Below are positions 9,301 through 19,472 of a stretch of DNA of 25,929 bases, one piece after another; the first letter of the stretch is position 1, and the number at the start of each line of letters is the position of its first letter. The notes under the pieces are model-generated. The model had not been told where the DNA came from and did not search any database. It worked only from the letters and a program-made list of their open reading frames with translations. The position numbers were made by a program, and so were the translations under genes. Source of the stretch: JBGTCY01 sp041748615 (GTDB taxonomy: Bacteria; Bacteroidota; Bacteroidia; Chitinophagales; CAIOSU01); assembly GCA_041748615.1 (NCBI GenBank), contig JBGTCY010000159.1, positions 1 through 25,929 of the forward strand, in the 5' to 3' direction.

Positions 9301-10637
9301 TGAAAATCAATGATGTTAAAACCGGAAAAAACCTCAGCACGAACATCATTCCTTACGGTTCAATCCTGCTCGTAAAAGATGGGGCAAAAGTTTCCAAGAA
9401 TGATGTATTGTGTACCTGGGACCCGTTCAACGCGGTAATTCTTTCAGAAATGCCGGGTAAGGTGAAATATGAAAATATTCTTGAAGGCATCACCTACCGT
9501 GAAGAATCGGATGAACAAACCGGTCACCGTGAAAAAGTAATTATCGAATCGCGCGATAAACGGAAAATTCCGGGTATCCTCGTTGTTGGTAAAAAGGAAG
9601 AAGTGAAAACCTACAACATTCCGGTTGGTTCACACGTGGTGGTGAATGACGGTCAGGCTGTAGAGTCAGGCGATGTATTGGTGAAAATCCCGCGTGTGAT
9701 TGGAAAAGTTCGTGACATCACGGGTGGTCTGCCGCGCGTAACGGAATTGTTCGAAGCGAGAAATCCGGCTAACCCCGCGGTGGTTTCTGAAATTGACGGT
9801 GTCGTAAGTTTCGGAAATATCAAAAGAGGAAACCGTGAAATCCTCATCGAATCGAAAGACGGACAGCAGAAAAAATATTTAGTGCCGCTTACCAAGCATA
9901 TCCTTGTACAGGAGAATGACTATACCCGCGCGGGATCACCCCTGTCTGAAGGCGCCATTACTCCGAATGATATTCTGTCCATCAAAGGACCATCAGCGGT
10001 GCAGGCTTACATCGTGAATGAAATTCAGGAAGTCTATCGTTTGCAAGGTGTAAAAATCAATGACAAACACATTGAAACCATCGTGCGCAGGATGATGCGT
10101 AAAGTAGTGATAGTGGATGCAGGCGACACGCGTTTCCTTGAAGGAGAAGCGGTGGACAAATTCGATTTCATCGAAGAAAATGACATCATCTATGATAAGC
10201 AGGTTGTCACCGAAGCCGGTGATTCTCAAAACCTGAAAGTCGGTCAGATTGTGACTGTGCGCCAGTTGCGCGAAGAAAATTCTTTCCTCCGGAGAAATGA
10301 CAAGAAGCTGGTTGAAGTGAGAGACGCGGTACCCGCGACTTCATATCCGTTGTTGCAAGGTATCACCCGCGCGTCATTAGGTACGAAGAGTTGGATATCA
10401 GCGGCTTCCTTCCAGGAAACCACGAAGGTGCTCAGCACAGCGTCAATCGGTGCGGTGGCTGACAGCCTGATTGGCTTGAAGGAAAACGTGATTGTCGGTC
10501 ACAAGATTCCGGCAGGCACCGGCTTGCGTGAATTCGATAAGCTGATTGTAGGCTCCAAAGAAGAATTGCAACGCATCGAAGAATCACGCGCCCGCAAGGA
10601 AAAAGAGTCGAAGGAATCAAAAGTGGAAGCTGAATAA
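6303..10637 (+). CDS. rpoC: DNA-directed RNA polymerase subunit beta'
   Basis: Catalytic beta' subunit, 1444 residues. The N-terminal zinc site uses C66, C68, C81 and C84. The Mg-binding catalytic loop NADFDGD has D480, D482 and D484. The second zinc site is C828, C902, C909 and C912. The bridge helix starts near Y786 (YFISTHGARKGLADTALK) and the trigger loop lies near 940-955 (GTQLTLRTFHVGG). A sandwich-barrel hybrid insertion of about 170 residues follows in the trigger loop (about 957-1130), comparable to SI3 of E. coli. The C-terminal tail is highly charged. It is the last gene of the operon and is followed by a strong terminator. Confidence 0.99.
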   Translation: MPFNKQQKFNPNFSKIIIRLASPDDILEKSYGEIKKPETINYRTYKPEMDGLFCERIFGPTKDYECYCGKYKRIRYKGIVCDRCGVEVTEKKVRRERIGHIRLVVPVVHIWYFKSLPNKIGYLLGMSSKKLETIVYYERYVVIQVGAAEEFTDAKGSKIEAMALLTEEEYLEIQEKLPKDNQHLDDADPKKFIARMGAEAIRELLTRINLDDLSYNLRNAAATETSQQRKAEALKRLSVVEHFRSANLRVENKPEWMIVQYLPVVPPELRPLVPLDGGRFASSDLNDLYRRVIIRNNRLKRLIEIKAPEVILRNEKRMLQEAVDSLFDNSRKSNAVKAEGGRALKSLSDILKGKQGRFRQNLLGKRVDYSGRSVIVVGPELKLHECGLPKDMAAELFKPFIIRKLIERGIVKTVKSAKKLVDKKEPVIWDILENILKGHPVMLNRAPTLHRLSIQSFQPKLIEGKAIQLHPLVCTAFNADFDGDQMAVHVPLSHVAILEAQLLMLGSHNILNPQNGSPITLPSQDMVLGLYYLTKGKRSEGKVKVQGEGKAFYSKEEVIIAYNEGKVDLHAFVKVKAKVRNDDGQFDDKLIETTVGRVLFNEFVPDEAGYIDKLMTKKVLAQVISYIISQTDIPRAAQFLDEIKNLGFRWAFRGGLSFKLSDVIIPKEKETLLKRAQDEVDQVTENYENGFITNNERYNQIIDIWTRVNTRLTETVLDHIKNDQGGFNSVYMMLDSGARGSKEQIRQLGGMRGLMQKPRKSGSSGAEIIENPILANLKEGLSVLEYFISTHGARKGLADTALKTADAGYLTRRLVDVAQDVVITDEDCGTLRGISISALKDNEEVVEPLYDRIIGRVSLYDVEDPISGKVLVKAGEEINEKVGLEIENSAVDTVEIRSVLTCETRQGVCVKCYGRNLATNRMAQKGDAVGIIAAQSIGEPGTQLTLRTFHVGGVASNIVTESQLQSKFDGVLEFDGVKTVKSENETGEKVTKVIGRTGELKINDVKTGKNLSTNIIPYGSILLVKDGAKVSKNDVLCTWDPFNAVILSEMPGKVKYENILEGITYREESDEQTGHREKVIIESRDKRKIPGILVVGKKEEVKTYNIPVGSHVVVNDGQAVESGDVLVKIPRVIGKVRDITGGLPRVTELFEARNPANPAVVSEIDGVVSFGNIKRGNREILIESKDGQQKKYLVPLTKHILVQENDYTRAGSPLSEGAITPNDILSIKGPSAVQAYIVNEIQEVYRLQGVKINDKHIETIVRRMMRKVVIVDAGDTRFLEGEAVDKFDFIEENDIIYDKQVVTEAGDSQNLKVGQIVTVRQLREENSFLRRNDKKLVEVRDAVPATSYPLLQGITRASLGTKSWISAASFQETTKVLSTASIGAVADSLIGLKENVIVGHKIPAGTGLREFDKLIVGSKEELQRIEESRARKEKESKESKVEAE

Positions 10638-10658
10638 GACTTTTGATTTTTGAGTTAT

Positions 10659-10697
10659 AAAAAACCCTCCGTTATGAAAGTGACGGAGGGTTTTTTT
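10659..10697. terminator. Bidirectional intrinsic terminator between rpoC and the esterase gene
   Basis: CCCTCCGT (10665-10672) pairs with ACGGAGGG (10683-10690). The stem is flanked by six A on the left and seven T on the right, so the hairpin with U tract works on both strands. It lies 21 nt after the rpoC stop and 25 nt beyond the end of the convergent esterase gene, so it probably ends both transcripts. Confidence 0.93.
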
Positions 10698-10721
10698 ATG
10701 TATTCCTGCGAAACAGTAATT

Positions 10722-12638
10722 CTACATCTTCACCAATTTTTCTCTCAACACAGTTTGATTATTTTTCAGTTGAATAAAATAAACGCCCGGTGATAATTTT
10801 TGCAAATCAATCCGCTGATATTGCGTGGAGGTTACTTCAATTTGAAGGATGATTTTCCCCTCTGAATTAAAAATTTCAATCACAAAAAATTGTTCCGCAA
10901 GATTCTTGAATTCTAATTCAATAAAATCAAATGCCGGATTGGGGTAAAACCTGATTTCATTTGCGATGTACAATTCATTAATTGAAACAGAAACCACTAC
11001 GACCTGCTTGGTAACAGTATCTCTACAGCCATTGGCTTCGGTTATCAGCGTCACGGAATAGACACCCGGGTATTCGAATTCATGAGTAGGGTGAGTTTCG
11101 GTTGAAACATTTCCATCACCGAAAAACCAAAAGTGTTGCGAGAGAATATCAGACAAATTATTAAACTTCACAGAACCGGTGCCGGCACTGTAGGTGAAGT
11201 CTGCTACAGGGCAAAGTTCAACAGTGATTGTTTTAACCAAAGTATCCTGACAAGCTCCGTTAGTTGCAATCAGCATCACATCATAATTTCCGGCAACGGT
11301 ATATTCATGAACCGGAAAAGCCGCGTTTGAATTTCCACCGTCACCAAAAAACCATTCATATTGCTGAGCGTCTGATGAACGGTTGATAAAACTAATGGTG
11401 CCTGCATCATGATACTGGTCAAAATCAGCTTTAGGTAAAGGCAGTACCGTTACCGAAATTGTTCGAGGCTCTCCTACCGCATCTAAAGAATTGATTTCTC
11501 TGACAATAAGTTGGTGTTGACCTTCGGTATTCCTTTCTACAATCACTGTGTTATGGGATTGGGAAATAATCAAACCACCAACTGATTCCCAGCAATAGCG
11601 GCTGCCCTGCTGTTGTTCCACAGTGTAAGAATGAATTTGTCCCACACAAACAGTCACTGCTCCTGAGATGACGGATGTTTGCGGTTGTAAAAGTTCAAAC
11701 AGAAATGGCGTAGTCAATTCAAAAATGGTATCGGCATAAGTCCAGTCAAGCAACTCAGGTTCATGTCCCGCGCCATGAAAAGTAACAAGCTTGTTGTGCA
11801 ATCCCATGTTATCCATGCGCCTGTGAATGAGTTCGCTGCCAAACATTTTTGGAAAAATGGGAAGCTGAAACGGGTTTCCATACGTGTAAGGAACAATGAG
11901 GTCGTTGGTGCCGTGAAAAGAAATAACCGCCACATCATCTGCTATCGGGTCGTTGATGTAAAGCGTATCGAGAATTGCGCCCCAGCAATTGATGATGCCG
12001 CGCACTTTCACTTCACGATTGCCGTAGCGGGTGTTGCCGGAGCAGTTGGCACATCCTAAATCCTGAGGCTCCAGCAAGGTGCCGTAAGTGGAAGCTGGTC
12101 TATCGCTTTCGGTCATGAATGCGGAATGCAGTGAAGCTACACATCCCGCACTTGTTCCCGCAAGAAAAATATTGTTGGTATCAATTCTGAAAATGGCGGA
12201 CATTTCCGCGAAGTAGCGGATGGCAGCTCTGATGTCCTGAACGGCACGATAAGCAGCACGTTCAGCGCTTCCCTGGTCAAGCGAATTGAACCCGAGCCGG
12301 TAGCTGATTGCGGCAGTGACATATCCTTTTTTAGCAAAGTGCCGGCAAAAATCCGGCACAAACGGCTGCCGTTTATCGCCAACAAGAAACGCACCTCCAT
12401 GCGTAAAAATTATGAGCGGTCTCAGAGCAAGCGTGTCGCCCATCGGTTCATAAAAATCAAAGTACAAATCCTGACTTTGTATGATGCCGTAAGGATTGGC
12501 GGTGGCGTATTTGATGTCCTGCAACTCAAGTAAATCCGTCACGATATTATCGGTGTATCTGTTCGTGTTACAGATTTGCCCGAATACTGACGCGTTGAAA
12601 ATGCAGATTGAGAAAAGTGTAAAATGAATACGAAACAT
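10722..12638 (-). CDS. Secreted alpha/beta-hydrolase (esterase-like) with two PKD domains and Type IX secretion sorting domain
   Basis: Predicted secreted ester hydrolase; substrate unknown. Residue numbers count from the ATG at 12638; a TTG two codons upstream also opens the frame. A signal peptide covers about 1-21 (ending SVFGQ). The hydrolase domain (about 25-315) has the oxyanion-hole motif HGGAF near 80, the nucleophile elbow GTSAG with Ser 163, a probable catalytic Asp 246 (HGTND) and His 292 (GAGHE), as in the carboxylesterase/BD-FAE-like group. Two PKD domains follow (about 403-473 and 476-548), each with an FFGDG motif. The last 75 residues (from FYPNP to the terminal KLVKM) form a type A sorting domain for export by the Type IX system. 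A good promoter lies just upstream; the gene ends at the bidirectional terminator. Confidence 0.88.
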   Translation of the reverse strand: MFRIHFTLFSICIFNASVFGQICNTNRYTDNIVTDLLELQDIKYATANPYGIIQSQDLYFDFYEPMGDTLALRPLIIFTHGGAFLVGDKRQPFVPDFCRHFAKKGYVTAAISYRLGFNSLDQGSAERAAYRAVQDIRAAIRYFAEMSAIFRIDTNNIFLAGTSAGCVASLHSAFMTESDRPASTYGTLLEPQDLGCANCSGNTRYGNREVKVRGIINCWGAILDTLYINDPIADDVAVISFHGTNDLIVPYTYGNPFQLPIFPKMFGSELIHRRMDNMGLHNKLVTFHGAGHEPELLDWTYADTIFELTTPFLFELLQPQTSVISGAVTVCVGQIHSYTVEQQQGSRYCWESVGGLIISQSHNTVIVERNTEGQHQLIVREINSLDAVGEPRTISVTVLPLPKADFDQYHDAGTISFINRSSDAQQYEWFFGDGGNSNAAFPVHEYTVAGNYDVMLIATNGACQDTLVKTITVELCPVADFTYSAGTGSVKFNNLSDILSQHFWFFGDGNVSTETHPTHEFEYPGVYSVTLITEANGCRDTVTKQVVVVSVSINELYIANEIRFYPNPAFDFIELEFKNLAEQFFVIEIFNSEGKIILQIEVTSTQYQRIDLQKLSPGVYFIQLKNNQTVLREKLVKM

Positions 12639-12652
12639 CTCCAATCTTTTCA

Positions 12653-12682
12653 GAAAGATAGGAATTTGGATGTAAAATCAAA
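12653..12682 (-). promoter_or_regulatory. Candidate Bacteroidota promoter for the esterase gene
   Basis: On the - strand TTTG (12682-12679) and TATCTTTC (12660-12653) are separated by 18 nt, close to the Bacteroidota consensus TTTG/TAnnTTTG (one mismatch in the -7 box). A start at about 12647 would give a very short leader before the ATG at 12638. The TTTG overlaps the stop region of the upstream merR-like gene. Confidence 0.5.
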
Positions 12683-13013
12683 GGTTTTCTTTTACCTCCG
12701 CAAGGAAGGAGCGGATTTTTTTCAGTGAATCCACAATCTCACTTTTCCTGATGGAATCATCAGGATTTTGCTTCAGTTTTTTCTTGGCGCCTTCAAGAGT
12801 GAATCCCCTTTCTTTCACCAAATGGAAAATCACTTTTAGGTTTTTAATATCTTCTTGTGTGAAAAGCCGCACACCCCTGCGGTTTTTTTTCGGTTGCAGA
12901 ATTTCAAATTCGCTTTCCCAAAAACGGATGAGCGAAGTGGATACATTAAACATGGCTGCTACTTCGCCAATGGAATAATAGAGTTTTGTAATTTCAAATT
13001 CTTTGAGCGCCAC
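12678..13013 (-). CDS. Short MerR-family DNA-binding regulator
   Basis: A 111-residue protein with a MerR-type winged helix-turn-helix at about 11-80: YYSIGEVAAMFNVSTSLIRFWE, then the wing with RRGVRLFTQEDI. After the HTH there is only a short charged helical tail (about 85-111), which could dimerise; there is no effector-binding domain and no metal-binding cysteine. The start is GTG at 13013, 10 nt after the stop of the M23 peptidase gene, so the two are probably co-transcribed. The target is unknown; such short MerR proteins next to M23 peptidase genes are a common arrangement in Bacteroidota (from memory). Confidence 0.88.
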   Translation of the reverse strand: MALKEFEITKLYYSIGEVAAMFNVSTSLIRFWESEFEILQPKKNRRGVRLFTQEDIKNLKVIFHLVKERGFTLEGAKKKLKQNPDDSIRKSEIVDSLKKIRSFLAEVKENL

Positions 13014-13023
13014 AGGTTAGATT

Positions 13024-13998
13024 TTAGTCATAAGATTGGTTGTGTGTTCTTGCCAATTCAATCACCATTTCATACTCTTCCGCAGTCAGGTCATTGTAGA
13101 AATAATTGATGGGGTCAATTTTTTGCCCGTTCCGAATCACTTCATAATGCAGGTGAGGCGCCATGGATAATCCTGTATTTCCAACTGTACCCAATACATC
13201 TCCCCTTTTCAGTTGCTGACCTTTTTTAACGTGCGTGTCTTTCATGTGTGCGTACAATGTCTCATAACCAAAACCGTGATCAACAATTACATATTTTCCA
13301 TAACCGGCTTCAAATGCAACTTTAGAGACAATTCCGTTTCCGGTACAATGTATTTCAGTGCCGGGTGGCGCGGTAAAATCCAATCCCCAGTGCATTTTGG
13401 GTGTTTTAAAAAAAGGGTGAATGCGGTTGCCAAAACCGGACGCGATTCGTTTCAAATCGTTGTTGGCAATCGGTTGAATAGCGGGAATGGATGCCATCAT
13501 ATCAGATTTGTTTTTTATCATTCTGGCGATTTCGTCATAAGACTTTGACTGAATGTATAACTGTTTGCCGATACGGTCTAATCTCCTGTGGGCGGAAATC
13601 ATCAGGTCGGCATTTTCGTAAAATTCGAGGTCTTTATATTTATTTGCGCCACCATACCCGGCTTCGCGCACAGGAGCCGGAATCGGCTCCGCTTCAAATA
13701 TTACGCGGAACATATTGTCATCCCTGTCCTGCAATGATTTCAATACTTTTTCAAAATCTTCCGATTTCTGATTCAGCAGTTCATACTCAAATTTTAACTG
13801 GCTGATTTCCCGCTTCAGCTCTTTTTCCTTGGGAGAGTCAATCAAATAATAAGCTGCCAAAAGGATGATTCCGGTCAGTGTGATGGTCATCATGCCCTGC
13901 CCAAACCATTTCTTCAGCCGCTGTTTCCATGAGATAACTAACGGCTCATACTTGAGCGTGTGGGTATTATAAAAATAGCGTGCTTTTTTCCTTGGCAT
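13024..13998 (-). CDS. Membrane-anchored M23-family metallopeptidase (LytM/peptidoglycan endopeptidase type)
   Basis: Predicted zinc endopeptidase acting on peptidoglycan cross-links in the periplasm. The 324-residue protein has a basic cytoplasmic start, one transmembrane helix at about 36-53, a coiled-coil stretch at about 57-95 (KELKREISQLKFEYELL), and an M23 domain at about 185-300. The zinc ligands are H203, D207 and H284; H251 and H282 match the catalytic histidines. All active-site residues are present, so it should be an enzyme and not a degenerate EnvC-type activator. It lies divergent to alaS, with a candidate promoter in the 85-nt gap. Confidence 0.93.
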   Translation of the reverse strand: MPRKKARYFYNTHTLKYEPLVISWKQRLKKWFGQGMMTITLTGIILLAAYYLIDSPKEKELKREISQLKFEYELLNQKSEDFEKVLKSLQDRDDNMFRVIFEAEPIPAPVREAGYGGANKYKDLEFYENADLMISAHRRLDRIGKQLYIQSKSYDEIARMIKNKSDMMASIPAIQPIANNDLKRIASGFGNRIHPFFKTPKMHWGLDFTAPPGTEIHCTGNGIVSKVAFEAGYGKYVIVDHGFGYETLYAHMKDTHVKKGQQLKRGDVLGTVGNTGLSMAPHLHYEVIRNGQKIDPINYFYNDLTAEEYEMVIELARTHNQSYD

Positions 13999-14027
13999 TA
14001 AGCGTTATTTTTGGCTGCCGGTTAACC

Positions 14028-14058
14028 CAAATTTAGCAATACGATCCATAACTCGAAA
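14028..14058 (-). promoter_or_regulatory. Candidate Bacteroidota promoter for the M23-merR unit
   Basis: On the - strand the -7 box TAAATTTG (14035-14028) matches TAnnTTTG exactly. A TTTC sequence (14058-14055) lies 19 nt upstream as a three-of-four match to the -33 box. Transcription would start near 14022, about 24 nt before the M23 ATG. Confidence 0.5.
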
Positions 14059-14083
14059 GGTTTGAAATTAACACATACCCCCA

Positions 14084-16705
<2,622 letters not shown>

Positions 16706-16892
16706 AATAGAAATCAAATATTTTATTCAAAATGTTTACAAGAAATTATCTATTCATAGATACACAATAATTACATTATACCAAAGGTATTATTCAAAAA
16801 GTATCATGGTTTAATTTTAGAGATTAACTCTTCCTTTTTATTTTGTCTGCAAAGGTTTAAGTGTCTGATTTTACTTTGAGAAAAAAATATCT

Positions 16893-18515
16893 ATGAAATC
16901 TCTCCTTACATTGCTATTCCTGCTGCTTTACACCCTACTCCATGCCCAAATCTATAACATCGTTGATTTTGGCGCGGTGGGAAACGGCAGCTATGTCAAC
17001 ACCATTCCGATTCAGGAGGCAATTGATTCCTGTACACAAACGGGAGGAACCGTGTTGATTCCATCAGGTGTTTTTGTGAGCGGTACAATCATTTTGAAAA
17101 GCAATGTGACACTGGAATTAGCGGATGGCGCAACTTTACGGGGAAGTGCCAACATCAATAATTATCCTGACATCATCCCGGACATTCGCTCGCTCGCGGA
17201 CAATAACTCACAGCGCGCATTGCTCTACGCAGAGAATGCTGAAAATATTTCCATCATCGGTCCCGGCATCATTGACGGGAATGGCATATCATTTCTTGGC
17301 GGAGGCAACAATCGTCCTTATGGCATCAGAATTATTTCATGCACGAATGTGCGGTATGAAAATATTGAACTGCGCAACTCCGGTTTCTGGATGATGCTCA
17401 ATCAAAACGTGGACAGCTTAGTTGTCCGAAACATCAATATCAATAACAACGCTAACTCCAACAATGACGGCATCGGCATTGACGGCTGCCGCAATGTGCT
17501 GATTGAAGATTGCGTAGTGAATTCGTTGGACGACCCGTTGGTGTTCAAAGCGATGGGACCTTTTAATTGTGAAAATATCATCGTGCGCAACTGCACGCTT
17601 TCAACTCCTGCGCGTGCCATCAAAATCGGAACGGAAACGGTGGGAGGTTTTAAGAATATGCTGATAGAAAATGTGGTGGTCACACAGCATTTTGTGGGAC
17701 CGGCAGATTGCGGTATCAACCTCGCCATCGTGGATGGCGGATTTATGGATAGCGTGGTGCTGCAAAACATTACGATTACCGGAGTGAAAACCGCGATGTT
17801 CGTGCGGTTAGGCAATCGTGCTACACGATACATTCCCACAGCGCCAACGCCCGATGTTGGTTCACTGAAAAATCTCACGCTCAGAAATATCACCATCACC
17901 GCAACTTCAAACCTCACCAGCGCGATTACCGGCATCCCAGGTTATTATGCTGAAAATATTACATTGGAGAATATCACGATAAATTTTCCCGGAGGCGAAG
18001 CGGCTGTCGCTCCTGGATTTTCAGTTCCAGAAAATGAAACCGTGCGCCCAAATTGCGATGCATTGGGCGAAACAATTCCCGCTCACGGGCTTTTTGTCAG
18101 GCATGTGAAAAATATTTCCATGAATAATGTTTGCTTTAATGCCAATACACCTGACCAGCGACCGGCATTAGTAACTGAAGATGTGATAGAAAGCGAACTG
18201 TTCTCCATCATACAGGAATCTTCTGAAAAATTTTGCATCAATGAAAATGCGACTTTTATCAATGAAGTCAAGATGCCCTTTATTCAACTTGTTGCAGATT
18301 TAAGCAGCCAAACATTGCGAATTCAGGCTACTCAGGAATCTGATATCAAAGTGGGGATTTTGAATATTTTTTCTCTTGACGGGAAAAGAATATTTTCAGA
18401 CAGAATTCATTTGAATGAGAGTATTGTTTCCTTCCATGCTGCTTCCGGTATCTATGTCTATACGATCTTTTCCGATTCGGGGAAAGTGAATGGGAAGTTT
18501 CATTGGATGAAATGA
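16893..18515 (+). CDS. Secreted GH28-like right-handed beta-helix protein with C-terminal Type IX-type sorting domain
   Basis: A 540-residue exported protein. A signal peptide covers about 1-19 (ending LLHAQ). Residues 23-62 are a Pectate_lyase_3-like start (DFGAVGNG, then a QEAID helix and GGTVLIPSG). Residues about 100-410 form repeated beta-helix turns (xNITIxxV/xNVxIEN). At the GH28 catalytic positions it has NND (190-192), tentatively at the NTD position, and DD (213-214). The GHG histidine motif is not found; that region reads ARAIKIGTET (240-249). VRLGNR (304-309) follows. About 460-540 form a beta-rich Type IX sorting tail ending in KFHWMK. It probably binds or cleaves an extracellular or plant/algal polysaccharide; the substrate is not readable from sequence. 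Confidence 0.85.
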   Translation: MKSLLTLLFLLLYTLLHAQIYNIVDFGAVGNGSYVNTIPIQEAIDSCTQTGGTVLIPSGVFVSGTIILKSNVTLELADGATLRGSANINNYPDIIPDIRSLADNNSQRALLYAENAENISIIGPGIIDGNGISFLGGGNNRPYGIRIISCTNVRYENIELRNSGFWMMLNQNVDSLVVRNININNNANSNNDGIGIDGCRNVLIEDCVVNSLDDPLVFKAMGPFNCENIIVRNCTLSTPARAIKIGTETVGGFKNMLIENVVVTQHFVGPADCGINLAIVDGGFMDSVVLQNITITGVKTAMFVRLGNRATRYIPTAPTPDVGSLKNLTLRNITITATSNLTSAITGIPGYYAENITLENITINFPGGEAAVAPGFSVPENETVRPNCDALGETIPAHGLFVRHVKNISMNNVCFNANTPDQRPALVTEDVIESELFSIIQESSEKFCINENATFINEVKMPFIQLVADLSSQTLRIQATQESDIKVGILNIFSLDGKRIFSDRIHLNESIVSFHAASGIYVYTIFSDSGKVNGKFHWMK

Positions 18516-18541
18516 ATATTCAACTTATGTTTCTTGGTGTT

Positions 18542-18880
18542 TTACCCTACGCTCACCTTATATCCTTGACCTTTTAAAAATTCGGCTGCCCGCTGGCGAA
18601 AATCACCCTGGAGGATGATGACGCCTTCTTTCACAGAGCCGCCAACTCCGCATTTTGATTTGAGTGTTTTTCCGAGCGATTCCAAATCTTCCGGTTTTCC
18701 GATAAATTTTTCGACAAGCGTAACCGTTTTTCCGCCTCTGTCTTTTCTTTCTATGCGCACCACTAATTTCTGCTGTGGTGGCGGTAAAGTTTCAGCGGCT
18801 TCTTCTCCGGCTTGCTGATATTGAAAATCAGGGTCTGTAGAATAAACGACTCCCAATCGGTTTTTTTGTTTTCCGGGCAT
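18542..18880 (-). CDS. SUI1/eIF1-family translation factor (YciH type)
   Basis: A 112-residue protein with a SUI1 domain at about 39-110: VVRIERKDRGGKTVTLVEKF, then KSKCGVGGSVKEGVIILQGDF and a C-terminal GYKVSVG. It is homologous to eukaryotic eIF1 and E. coli YciH, which can influence start-site selection on the 30S subunit; the role in Bacteroidota is not firmly known. The first 38 residues form a low-complexity Gln/Glu/Pro-rich extension. It starts 2 nt after the stop of the lipoprotein gene, so the two are translationally linked or at least co-transcribed. It converges with the beta-helix gene, with a 26-nt gap. Confidence 0.93.
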   Translation of the reverse strand: MPGKQKNRLGVVYSTDPDFQYQQAGEEAAETLPPPQQKLVVRIERKDRGGKTVTLVEKFIGKPEDLESLGKTLKSKCGVGGSVKEGVIILQGDFRQRAAEFLKGQGYKVSVG

Positions 18881-18882
18881 GA

Positions 18883-19308
18883 TTAATCGTTTGTCAATTC
18901 TTCCATCAGGCGTTGTACCTCCGCCTCATCTTTATTTTTTTTCGCTTCGATGATTTTTTTGAAAATCTCAGTTTCTTTTCCGACATCTTTAGTAACGCGG
19001 TTCACGGTTTTGTTCATCATTCTGATTTTAGTATTGTCGCCAAACCACCAGTCTTCAATGACAGTTTCTTTATCAGACTGCATTGCCTCTACTTTTGTGG
19101 GTTCTCCCAAAATTTCCTTTACTTGCGCCTCCGTCATTCCCATTTTAATGGTGGAAAGGATATTTTCATTTTCATTCGATGATTCTATCGTTTCATTTTT
19201 TTCAACGGGGTCGGATGCAGGAGTGGATGTTTTCTCTGTTTGGTCTCCTTCTGAAGCGCAAGACCATAATAAAATTACAAACAGTGTGGAAGCAAATAAT
19301 ATTTTCAT
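18883..19308 (-). CDS. Small lipoprotein with SmpA/OmlA (BamE-like) domain
   Basis: A predicted lipoprotein of 141 residues from the ATG at 19308. The frame is open upstream to 19362, but that longer version would put 18 residues before a clear signal peptide (MKILFASTLFVILLWSC), so the inner start is preferred. The lipobox is LWSC with Cys17. A Ser/Glu/Asn-rich linker (about 20-50) leads to a BamE-like domain at about 55-108 with GMTEAQVKEILGEPTKVE and a WWFG strand. The C-terminus (about 112-141) is charged and helical. It is probably held in the outer or inner membrane facing the periplasm; a role in envelope assembly is inferred. It is the first gene of a pair with the SUI1 factor. Confidence 0.82.
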   Translation of the reverse strand: MKILFASTLFVILLWSCASEGDQTEKTSTPASDPVEKNETIESSNENENILSTIKMGMTEAQVKEILGEPTKVEAMQSDKETVIEDWWFGDNTKIRMMNKTVNRVTKDVGKETEIFKKIIEAKKNKDEAEVQRLMEELTND

Positions 19309-19472
19309 AATCAGTGGATTTTGTTTGTACAAAATTGATGAATTGAAACTTTTATTGAACATCGGATGTCCACAAAATTTAATGATTTGTTCGAAATTTT
19401 AGATATTCTTTAGCTAATTCCACTTTTATTCTGTTTTTTTTTCGATTTTTAACATCCGTATTCATCCGCCCT

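Noticed and set aside
14057..14064. AAGGTTTG as a possible -7 box for alaS
   Set aside because: The first base of the box is wrong and the -33 match (TTTA, 21 nt upstream) is weak; it is too uncertain to list.
16775..16793. A/T-rich hairpin after alaS (ATTATACC, AAA, GGTATTAT)
   Set aside because: It has a mismatch, contains little GC and is not followed by a T run on the + strand, so I do not call it a terminator. The rest of 16706-16892 shows nothing clear.
16871..16878. TTACTTTG as a possible -7 box for the beta-helix gene
   Set aside because: One mismatch to the consensus and no TTTG at an acceptable distance (the nearest is about 25 nt upstream).
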